Position numbers and translations under genes: made by a program. The notes under the pieces are model-generated. The model was given only the letters and a program-made list of their open reading frames with translations. It had not been told where the DNA came from and searched no databases. Below are positions 1 through 5,397 of a stretch of 6,128 bases of DNA, piece by piece (positions within the stretch are counted from its first letter, which is position 1; the number at the start of each line of letters is the position of its first letter). The stretch is from Dehalococcoidia bacterium UBA2158 (lineage in GTDB: Bacteria; Chloroflexota; Dehalococcoidia; Lucifugimonadales; UBA3495): assembly GCA_002328185.1 (NCBI GenBank), contig DCWQ01000005.1, forward strand, positions 1 to 6,128, written 5' to 3'.

Positions 1-1002
1 GGCGCCATCAGCTCGGCCCTGATGCTGTATGGAATGGCCTTGATCTTCGGTTTCACCGGCAGCACCCAACTGGCGGAAATATCAACCGCCATCGGCCAAG
101 CGACGGGCGACACGCCCTTCGGTAATTACGCGCTGTTCGTGGGCATAATCCTGATGATTGCCGGGTTCGGCTTTAAGCTGTCGGCGGCCCCCTTCCAGAT
201 GTGGGTGCCCGACGTCTACGAGGGTGGCCCGACCCCCGTGGTCGGGTTCCTATCCGTGGCTAGCAAAGCCGCCGCCTTCTCCGTGGTGTTGCGGGTCTTC
301 TTCACTGGGTTCTTTGATGTGGCCCTGGACTGGGGAATCCTGATCGCCGGAATAGCAGCCGCATCCATGGTCATCGGAAACCTGGTGGCCATTGGCCAGA
401 GCAATATCAGGCGTTTGTTCGGATACAGCACCATCTCCCATGCCGGGTACATCCTGGTGGGAGTGGCGGCAGGCGTGAAGTCGGGTGAGGGCGTCTTCAA
501 GGCCCCCGAGTTCGCGGCTGTCGGCCCCGATTCAGTATTGTTCTACCTGGCAGCCTACGCCGCGGCCAACCTGACGGCGTTCTTCGCCGTTACTATCATC
601 AGTTCAAGGATCAACAGCGACCAGATAAGCGACTATGCCGGGTTATCCACCAAGAATCCGGTGTTGGCCATTGTTCTGGCCCTTTCGTTGCTGGCATTGA
701 TCGGCGTGCCGCCCACCGGAATATTCATCGCCAAGTTGTATATCTTCACGGCGGCGGTGGATAGCGGACTGATCTGGCTGGCAATCTTGGGCGTGATAAA
801 TAGCGCGGTCTCGGCGTACTACTACGTCCGCATCATCCATGTGACGTTCACCCAGCCGGCAACCTCTGAAGAGAAGATATCTGCGTCACCCGCCCCGTGG
901 CTGGCCCTTGGAATCGCAGGCGCGGCCATGGTGTTTTTGGGCATCGCTCCCGGGTTCGTCATGGAGGCGGCCCAGGAAGCGGTTAAGGCCCTGGCGGTCT
1001 AG
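1..1002 (+). CDS. nuoN: NADH-quinone oxidoreductase subunit N, 3' part (5' end outside window)
   Basis: Membrane subunit of respiratory complex I, one of the three antiporter-like subunits that move protons while NADH electrons pass to quinone. The frame is open from base 1, so the gene begins upstream. About 333 residues are visible, against roughly 480-500 for whole NuoN, so about the C-terminal two thirds. The protein is strongly hydrophobic, with repeated membrane segments near visible residues 1-18, 41-62, 80-106, 110-135, 178-200, 218-245, 255-275 and 300-320. The family signature 'FKLSAAPFQMWVPDVYEGGP' is at about 58-77. Lysines in this motif (K59), in 'VASKAAAF' (K89) and in 'IAKLYIF' (K245) match the conserved in-membrane lysines of the proton path. 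'RRLFGYSTISHAGY' at about 137-150 is also typical. The gene ends in TAG and no strong terminator follows. It is probably the last gene of a nuo operon, since an unrelated gene follows after 124 bases. NuoN rather than NuoL or NuoM is chosen from the VPDVYEG and SKAAAF motifs. Confidence 0.95.
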   Translation, partial: GAISSALMLYGMALIFGFTGSTQLAEISTAIGQATGDTPFGNYALFVGIILMIAGFGFKLSAAPFQMWVPDVYEGGPTPVVGFLSVASKAAAFSVVLRVFFTGFFDVALDWGILIAGIAAASMVIGNLVAIGQSNIRRLFGYSTISHAGYILVGVAAGVKSGEGVFKAPEFAAVGPDSVLFYLAAYAAANLTAFFAVTIISSRINSDQISDYAGLSTKNPVLAIVLALSLLALIGVPPTGIFIAKLYIFTAAVDSGLIWLAILGVINSAVSAYYYVRIIHVTFTQPATSEEKISASPAPWLALGIAGAAMVFLGIAPGFVMEAAQEAVKALAV

Positions 1003-1011
1003 CGCTGGGAT

Positions 1012-1024
1012 ACCCTATGAGGGT
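1012..1024 (+). other. small hairpin after nuoN
   Basis: ACCCT-ATG-AGGGT forms a perfect 5-bp stem with a 3-base loop, 9 bases after the nuoN stop. No T-tract follows, so it is not a convincing intrinsic terminator. It might stabilise the 3' end of the nuo transcript. This is a short structure that could arise by chance. Confidence 0.25.
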
Positions 1025-1039
1025 CACGCAGCAAGCTAA

Positions 1040-1073
1040 TTGAAAAAGGTTCATAATTAAGAACCGTTAAATA
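1040..1073 (+). promoter_or_regulatory. probable promoter/operator region of nadK
   Basis: This is the AT-rich core of the 124-base gap between nuoN and nadK. It holds an 18-base near-palindrome, GGTTCATAATTAAGAACC (1048-1065), with a single mismatched pair. Its centre contains CATAAT (1052-1057), one base off a consensus -10 box. A TTGAAA box at 1040-1045 and a TTAAAT box at 1067-1072 are also present, but the spacing between them (21) is too long for a standard sigma-70 promoter. A palindrome over a -10-like box suggests an operator, but the regulator is unknown. The sequence supports a regulatory region better than any exact box assignment. Confidence 0.3.
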
Positions 1074-1126
1074 AGAGCCTAGCCATAGAAACAGGAAATG
1101 TCCGGTAAGCTTAGAAGAAAGACGCG

Positions 1127-1978
1127 ATGAAAAACATCGGAATCATCTACAACGCCAGAGTGCCCGAGGCCTTGGACCTGAGCACGGCCATCCTCCACGA
1201 ACTGAACCTGTCGCAGGACAGTTGGATCTCTCCGGCCGAGAACTTGGAAACCCTTCTGCCCAAGGCAGAGAGCACCGACCTGGTGATCACGGTGGGCGGC
1301 GACGGAACCATCCTGCGGGCGGTGAACTTTACCGGGCCGGCCGGCATACCCATCGTAGGCATCAACATGGGCCGCCTTGGCTTCATGACTGAACTACAGG
1401 TGGACGAGGCCATGACCCGGCTGCCATTCTACTTCAACGGCGATTCCGAGGCTCCAAGAATAGACGAACGGAATATGCTCCAGGCCACGGTAATCAGGGC
1501 GAATTCTTCCGGGACCGACGGCCCCTACCACGCATTGAACGATGTGGTCCTGACCAGGGGAGCGGTGTCGCGGGTTGTGACCGTGGCGGGGACCATCGAC
1601 GGTGCGCCGATCACTACTTTCCGGGCCGACGGCGTAATCCTGTCCACGGCAACGGGCAGCACCGGCTACAACCTGGCCGTTGGCGGCCCGATCCTGGACC
1701 CTGAGTCCGACTCCATGGTGCTTAAGACCGTGGCAGCTCACATGGGCCTAAGTGCTGCGTTAGTGCTGAAGCCCTCCACTGAGGTTGGATTGACCTTGGA
1801 AGGCTTTCAACCGGCCATATTGAGCGTGGACGGAATCATCGACCATCCCGTGGACCTGGGCGACCGGGTGGAGTTGAAACAAAGCCCGCACAAGGCCCGG
1901 TTCCTGCGGGCCCATCCCCCAAGTTATTTCTTCGGAACGCTGACTCGCCGATTGGGCTTCAGCATCCGCGGCCAATAA
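1127..1978 (+). CDS. nadK: NAD kinase
   Basis: Cytoplasmic enzyme that phosphorylates NAD to NADP, the source of NADPH for biosynthesis and redox defence. It is 283 residues long, normal for the bacterial NadK/PpnK family. The hallmark GGDGT motif is at residues 57-61 ('ITVGGDGTILRA'). 'VGINMGRLGFMTEL' (77-90) and the substrate-binding 'ALNDVVL' (136-142) follow. The glycine-rich 'TGSTGYNLAVGGP' (176-188) is the second conserved motif. 'SVDG' (233-236) and 'ARFLR' (257-261) mark the C-terminal beta domain. A few positions differ from the commonest forms, for example SVDGI instead of SVDGQ. The ATG gives the expected N-terminus (MKNIGIIYN, first beta strand), although the ribosome site before it is only a weak purine run (AGAAGAAAGA). 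The Nudix gene starts two bases after the stop, so the two are surely co-transcribed. Confidence 0.95.
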   Translation: MKNIGIIYNARVPEALDLSTAILHELNLSQDSWISPAENLETLLPKAESTDLVITVGGDGTILRAVNFTGPAGIPIVGINMGRLGFMTELQVDEAMTRLPFYFNGDSEAPRIDERNMLQATVIRANSSGTDGPYHALNDVVLTRGAVSRVVTVAGTIDGAPITTFRADGVILSTATGSTGYNLAVGGPILDPESDSMVLKTVAAHMGLSAALVLKPSTEVGLTLEGFQPAILSVDGIIDHPVDLGDRVELKQSPHKARFLRAHPPSYFFGTLTRRLGFSIRGQ

Positions 1979-1980
1979 AC

Positions 1981-2550
1981 ATGCCTGAAAACAACCCCCG
2001 AATCTCGGACGATTCCCTATCGGAAGACACGATCGGGACCAGACGCATCTATGAGGGGAGCATCATCAATGTGCGTGTGGACACGGTGCGCATGCCCAAC
2101 GGCATCACCGCCACCCGAGAAGTCGTAGAGCATTCACATGCCGTGTGTATCGTCCCCATCGACGATGGTGGGAATCTCGTCTTGGTGCGCCAATATCGGA
2201 AGCCCGCCGAAGAAGCCCTCCTGGAAGTGCCCGCCGGTGGCGTGGAAGAGGGCGAGGTGTCCGAAGAGGCTGTCTTGCGGGAGCTTCAGGAAGAGATCGG
2301 TTATACCGCCGGCAAGCTGGTGCACCTTTCCAGCTTCTGGGTCGCCCCCGGTTGGGCTGAAGAGTACATGCACGCCTACCTGGCCACCGAACTAACCCCG
2401 TCCAGGCTGGATGCCGATGAAGATGAGAATATCCTGGTGGTCCGCGTGCCCTTCGGCGAGGCCGTGGCCATGTTCAAAACCGGCGAGATCAAAGACATGA
2501 AATCTGTCGCAGCGATACTTCTGGCCCAGCCTCTCCTGCCTAAGAAATAG
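1981..2550 (+). CDS. Nudix hydrolase, ADP-ribose pyrophosphatase type
   Basis: Predicted cytoplasmic Nudix enzyme, most likely cleaving ADP-ribose to AMP and ribose-5-phosphate. The 189-residue length fits the NudF/ADPRase group. The Nudix box G-x5-E-x7-RE-U-x-EE-x-G-U is seen at residues 86-108, with G86, E92 and 'RELQEEIGY' (100-108). Only the last position is off pattern (Tyr for a small aliphatic). Upstream, 'VLVRQYRKPAEEALLEVPAGG' lies at about 67-87, and its RQYR and E-V-P-A-G elements are typical of ADP-ribose pyrophosphatases. Pro123 ('VAPGW'), about 15 residues past the box, is the position used to tell ADPRases from other Nudix enzymes. The gene starts 2 bases after nadK with no visible Shine-Dalgarno sequence, so translation is probably coupled to nadK. 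A linked role in NAD turnover is inferred from the neighbour. A GDP-mannose or other nucleotide-sugar substrate remains possible. Confidence 0.9.
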   Translation: MPENNPRISDDSLSEDTIGTRRIYEGSIINVRVDTVRMPNGITATREVVEHSHAVCIVPIDDGGNLVLVRQYRKPAEEALLEVPAGGVEEGEVSEEAVLRELQEEIGYTAGKLVHLSSFWVAPGWAEEYMHAYLATELTPSRLDADEDENILVVRVPFGEAVAMFKTGEIKDMKSVAAILLAQPLLPKK

Positions 2551-2599
2551 AAAGGTGATTACCGTGTCTAGCGGAAGCTAGATTGAGGGCACCTTTTTT
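2551..2599 (+). terminator. intrinsic terminator of the nadK-Nudix operon
   Basis: The structure begins on the first base after the Nudix stop. The outer stem AAAGGTG (2551-2557) pairs with CACCTTT (2590-2596). An inner perfect 6-bp stem, TCTAGC (2567-2572) with GCTAGA (2577-2582), is capped by the tetraloop GGAA (GNRA type). Six T's in a row (2594-2599) end it. The two helices are separated by a 9-base and a 7-base internal loop, so this is a two-storey hairpin rather than one continuous stem. It separates nadK-Nudix from the sdh operon. Confidence 0.75.
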
Positions 2600-2607
2600 G
2601 ATAATAT
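2599..2607 (+). promoter_or_regulatory. candidate extended -10 promoter for the sdh operon
   Basis: Directly after the terminator T-tract comes TGATAATAT, which can be read as an extended -10 element (TG, one base, then TAATAT at 2602-2607). No good -35 box lies 16-18 bases upstream, since that position is inside the terminator stem. Transcription would start near 2614 and give a leader of about 70 bases before sdhA. The position between a terminator and a new operon makes a promoter necessary here, but the exact boxes are tentative. Confidence 0.35.
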
Positions 2608-2614
2608 ATGGGGC

Positions 2615-2649
2615 GGTCTTCGGCAACCAAGATTAACCGGGGGCCGACC
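2615..2649 (+). other. possible hairpin in the sdh leader
   Basis: GGT and CGGC (2615-2617, 2621-2624) can pair with GCCG and ACC (2643-2646, 2647-2649), leaving a 3-base bulge and an 18-base loop. It lies in the untranslated leader of sdhA, upstream of the ribosome site. No known riboswitch class was recognised, and the pairing is modest. Confidence 0.2.
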
Positions 2650-2668
2650 AGCCACTTAAGGCGAATTT

Positions 2669-2674
2669 GGAGGA
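2669..2674 (+). promoter_or_regulatory. ribosome binding site of sdhA
   Basis: GGAGGA is a strong Shine-Dalgarno match, but it sits about 12 bases before the ATG, a little farther than usual. The start is still fixed. An in-frame TAG lies at 2677-2679, so the ATG at 2686 is the only usable start codon downstream of the site that yields the full FAD-binding motif. Confidence 0.7.
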
Positions 2675-2685
2675 TGTAGACACGC

Positions 2686-4365
2686 ATGCTTGAGCATGAT
2701 GTCCTGGTAATCGGTGCGGGCCTGGCGGGGATGCGGGCAGCTATCGCGGCCCGGGCCGGCGGCGCCAACACAGCAATCATCAGCAAGGTACACCCCGTGC
2801 GCAGCCACTCCAACGCGGCCCAGGGCGGGATCAATGCCGCCCTCACCGACCGCGGCGACGAGTGGGAAGACCATGCCTACGACACCGTTAAGGGCAGCGA
2901 TTTCCTGGGCGACCAGGACGCCATCGAGGTCATGTGCAAGGCGGCGGGCCAGGCGCTCATCGACATGGAGCACTTCGGCGTCACCTTCAACCGTGACGAT
3001 GAAGGACGCCTGGGCACCCGGGCCTTTGGCGGCCAACGCCGCGCCCGCACATTCTTCGTGGGTGACTTCACTGGCCAAGCCCTGCTCCACGTCATGTTCG
3101 AGCAGCTTATAAAGTCGGGCGTGCGCCGCTATGAAGAGTGGTTCGTAAGCTCACTGATAATCGAAGACGGCCAGGTCTGCGGCGTTATGGCTTTGGAGGT
3201 CCGCACCGGCCAGGTTTACGCCATCCGCGCCAAGACTGTCATCTTCTGCACCGGCGGTTTCGGCCGGGTATTCGAGCCCAGCACCAACGCCCTGATCTGC
3301 ACCGGCGACGGCACGGCATTGGCCTACAATGCCGGCGCCGAGCTGATGGACATGGAGATGGTCCAGTACCACCCCACCACCCTAGCAGGCAGCGGAGTGC
3401 TCATCTCCGAAGCGGCCAGGGGCGAGGGCGCCTATCTGCTGGACAAAGATGGCAACCGCTTCATGGAGAAGTACGCTCCCAATATGATGGAGCTGGCGTC
3501 TCGTGACGTGGTCTCCCGCGCCGAACAGACTGAGATCAACGCCGGAAACGGCGTGGACGGTTGCGTCTACCTGGACTGCCGCCACCTGGGCGAAGCGCTC
3601 ATCATGGAGAAGCTTAGCCAGATACGTGAGATAGGCATCGACCTTGTTGGCGTGGACATGATTACGGACCCGATTCCGATCCGTCCCGGCATGCACTACG
3701 CCATGGGCGGCATCCGCACCAACGTTGACGGCCAGACCAACCTGCCCGGTGTGTACGCGGCCGGCGAATGCGCCTGCGTAAGTGTCCACGGCGGCAATCG
3801 GCTGGGGGCCAACTCCCTGCTGGACACCATCGTGTTCGGCGAACGCTCCGGCAACCACGCCGCCGAGGCTTCACGGAACTCCGACTACGTCGAGTTCAAC
3901 GTCGACCAAGCCGTGCGCGACGAAGAAAAGCGCATCCAAGACCTGCTGGACCGGCCTCAGAACGGGGACCGGATCGCCTCAGTCCGCTTGGGCATGGGCG
4001 ATTCCATGAACCGGAACCTGGCCGTCTATCGCAACGAAGAGGGCATGCAAGAAACCTTGGGCGATCTGACCGAGCTGGAGAAGCGCTTCAAGACAGTGCC
4101 GGTGGAGAACAAAGGAAAGATCTTCAATACCGACCTGGTCTTCGCCCTGGAACTGGGATTCATGCTCAACTGCGCCACTCCCATCGCGATGAGCGCCCTA
4201 GACCGCAAGGACAGCCGGGGGGCCCAGGCCCGCACCGACTATCCCGACCGGGACGACGAGAATTGGATGAAACACCTGGTGATCAAGAAGGGAGAGGTGG
4301 GCCCGGAATTGTCCTACGCTCCCGTCAGCATCACCCAGTGGACTCCCGAAGAGAGGAAGTACTAG
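2686..4365 (+). CDS. sdhA: succinate dehydrogenase / fumarate reductase flavoprotein subunit
   Basis: Catalytic FAD subunit that interconverts succinate and fumarate, linking the citric acid cycle to the respiratory chain. It is 559 residues, slightly shorter than E. coli SdhA (588). The dinucleotide-binding motif GAGLAG is at 10-15. 'RSHSNAAQGG' (39-48) places His41 where the histidine covalently bound to FAD lies. Substrate and catalytic residues match the family: His229 in 'QYHPT', Glu242 in 'LISEAARGEG', Arg273 in 'SRDVVSR' (the proton-shuttle arginine), His337 in 'RPGMHYAMGG' and Arg372 in 'GGNRLGANSLLD'. The C-terminus keeps 'DYPDRDDENWMKHL' (518-531). There is no signal peptide or Tat twin-arginine motif, so it acts on the cytoplasmic side, unlike the exported Mfr-type fumarate reductases. 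The direction in the cell (oxidation or reduction) cannot be read from sequence. It is the first gene of the sdh operon, and sdhB follows after 3 bases. Confidence 0.97.
   Translation: MLEHDVLVIGAGLAGMRAAIAARAGGANTAIISKVHPVRSHSNAAQGGINAALTDRGDEWEDHAYDTVKGSDFLGDQDAIEVMCKAAGQALIDMEHFGVTFNRDDEGRLGTRAFGGQRRARTFFVGDFTGQALLHVMFEQLIKSGVRRYEEWFVSSLIIEDGQVCGVMALEVRTGQVYAIRAKTVIFCTGGFGRVFEPSTNALICTGDGTALAYNAGAELMDMEMVQYHPTTLAGSGVLISEAARGEGAYLLDKDGNRFMEKYAPNMMELASRDVVSRAEQTEINAGNGVDGCVYLDCRHLGEALIMEKLSQIREIGIDLVGVDMITDPIPIRPGMHYAMGGIRTNVDGQTNLPGVYAAGECACVSVHGGNRLGANSLLDTIVFGERSGNHAAEASRNSDYVEFNVDQAVRDEEKRIQDLLDRPQNGDRIASVRLGMGDSMNRNLAVYRNEEGMQETLGDLTELEKRFKTVPVENKGKIFNTDLVFALELGFMLNCATPIAMSALDRKDSRGAQARTDYPDRDDENWMKHLVIKKGEVGPELSYAPVSITQWTPEERKY
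4352..4359 (+). promoter_or_regulatory. ribosome binding site of sdhB inside sdhA
   Basis: AGAGGAAG lies in the last codons of sdhA, 9-11 bases before the sdhB ATG. This gives sdhB its own site and also couples it to the end of sdhA translation. Confidence 0.6.
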
Positions 4366-4368
4366 CCG

Positions 4369-5340
4369 ATGGACGTCACGATAAAGGTAAAACGGTTCGA
4401 CCCGGAAGCCGCCGACCCACAGCCGTTCTGGCAGGACTTCACGGTCGAGATCGACGACAAAGGCACGGTGCTTGACGCACTGATCAAGATTCGAGAGGAC
4501 AACGACGGCGCGTTAAGCCTACGCTGTTCCTGCCGTAGTTCCATCTGCGGTTCTTGCGCGGTCCGCATCAACGGCCATGCCGGACTAGCCTGCAAGACCC
4601 AGGCTGCCACCGCCATCAAAGACGGTGTCATCACCGTTGAGCCAGCGGGCAACATGCCGGTGATCAAGGACCTGGTGGTCAACTTCGACGGCTTCTGGGA
4701 CAAGGTCATGGAGATTGATCCCTATTTGAAGCCAGAAGGTGAGGAGCCGGAGGCCGAATACATCGCTTCCAACGAGGCAATGCTGCATCTGTCCAACGTC
4801 ACCGCGTGCATTATGTGCGGCTCATGTGTCTCCGACTGCACGGTCATGGAGGTGGACCCCACCTTCCTGGGACCGGCCGCCCTGGCCAAGGCCTACCGCT
4901 TCACAGCCGACCCCCGCGATGGCGATGAGAATGGCGTGTCAACAAGCCGCCTGGAAGAGCTGACCAAGCCCTCGGGCATGTGGGACTGCACCCGCTGCAT
5001 GGAGTGCGTTGCGGCCTGCCCCAAGGGCGTGGCCCCCATGGACCGCATCATGGCCATGCGCGACCAGGCGATAGATGCCGGCTTCCACAACACCAACGGC
5101 GCCCGCCACACCGAAGCGTTCAGCGATTCCGTTGAGCACAGTGGCTGGCTGGACGAACTCCGGCTGGTGCCAAAATCGGTCGGTATGATGAACGTGTCAG
5201 CCCTGATGGGCTACGCTCCCATCGCCATCCAGGCCCTGACCCACGGCAAGATGCCGCCGATCATCCACCATAAGATCGACAAAGCCGAGAACGTTAAGAA
5301 GATATTCGACAAGGTGGAAACGCCGAAGAAACGACGTTAG
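4369..5340 (+). CDS. sdhB: succinate dehydrogenase / fumarate reductase iron-sulfur subunit, extended non-classical form
   Basis: Electron-transfer subunit carrying electrons from the SdhA FAD towards quinone. It is 323 residues, well above the about 240 of classical SdhB. The N-terminal plant-ferredoxin-like domain has [2Fe-2S] ligands C55, C60, C63 and C75 ('CRSSICGSC...C'), with an extra C53. The first C-terminal ferredoxin motif is C147-C150-C153-C157 ('CIMCGSCVSDC'). The second is C207-C210-C213-C217 ('CTRCMECVAACPKG'). Classical enzymes have a non-cysteine (Ile or Val) where C210 stands, which makes the middle cluster [3Fe-4S]. With four cysteines here, a second [4Fe-4S] is predicted, as described for archaeal and other non-classical enzymes. 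Residues about 240-323 form a C-terminal extension ending in a very basic tail (KKRR). It contains 'LDELRLVPKSVG' and 'HGKMPPIIHHK', which recall the HdrC/GlpC-type iron-sulfur proteins. The next gene is an HdrB-like subunit. Confidence 0.95.
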   Translation: MDVTIKVKRFDPEAADPQPFWQDFTVEIDDKGTVLDALIKIREDNDGALSLRCSCRSSICGSCAVRINGHAGLACKTQAATAIKDGVITVEPAGNMPVIKDLVVNFDGFWDKVMEIDPYLKPEGEEPEAEYIASNEAMLHLSNVTACIMCGSCVSDCTVMEVDPTFLGPAALAKAYRFTADPRDGDENGVSTSRLEELTKPSGMWDCTRCMECVAACPKGVAPMDRIMAMRDQAIDAGFHNTNGARHTEAFSDSVEHSGWLDELRLVPKSVGMMNVSALMGYAPIAIQALTHGKMPPIIHHKIDKAENVKKIFDKVETPKKRR

Positions 5341-5351
5341 TGACCACCAGG

Positions 5352-5387
5352 CAATATCCGCTAGATAGTCCTATCCGGAAAATATTG
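5352..5387 (+). promoter_or_regulatory. intercistronic hairpin between sdhB and the CCG-subunit gene
   Basis: CAATAT (5352-5357) pairs with ATATTG (5382-5387), CCG (5358-5360) with CGG (5376-5378), and GATA (5364-5367) with TATC (5372-5375) around the loop GTCC. Three-base bulges sit on each side. Its last paired base is the first G of the GGAG ribosome site of the next gene, so folding could limit translation start. No T-tract follows, so it is not a terminator. Confidence 0.4.
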
Positions 5388-5390
5388 GAG
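5387..5390 (+). promoter_or_regulatory. ribosome binding site that fixes the TTG start
   Basis: GGAG lies 7 bases before the TTG at 5398, an ideal spacing. The frame is closed by TAG at 5362-5364, and no ATG or GTG occurs between that stop and the conserved N-terminus, which makes this TTG the only reasonable start. Confidence 0.7.
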
Positions 5391-5397
5391 TCCTGCG

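Noticed and set aside
1012..1024. Hairpin after nuoN as an intrinsic terminator
   Set aside because: The stem is only 5 bp and no T-tract follows. It is kept only as a weak structural feature.
2608..2685. Riboswitch in the sdhA leader
   Set aside because: The leader is only about 70 bases with modest pairing, and no known aptamer core was recognised.
3382..3858. 158-codon antisense frame within sdhA
   Set aside because: It is a shadow of GC-rich sdhA codons on the opposite strand, with no recognisable domain.
3768..4475. Long 235-codon + strand frame across the end of sdhA and start of sdhB
   Set aside because: Translation is Arg/Pro/Gly-rich low-complexity sequence typical of an alternate frame in GC-rich coding DNA. 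It lies inside two certain genes.
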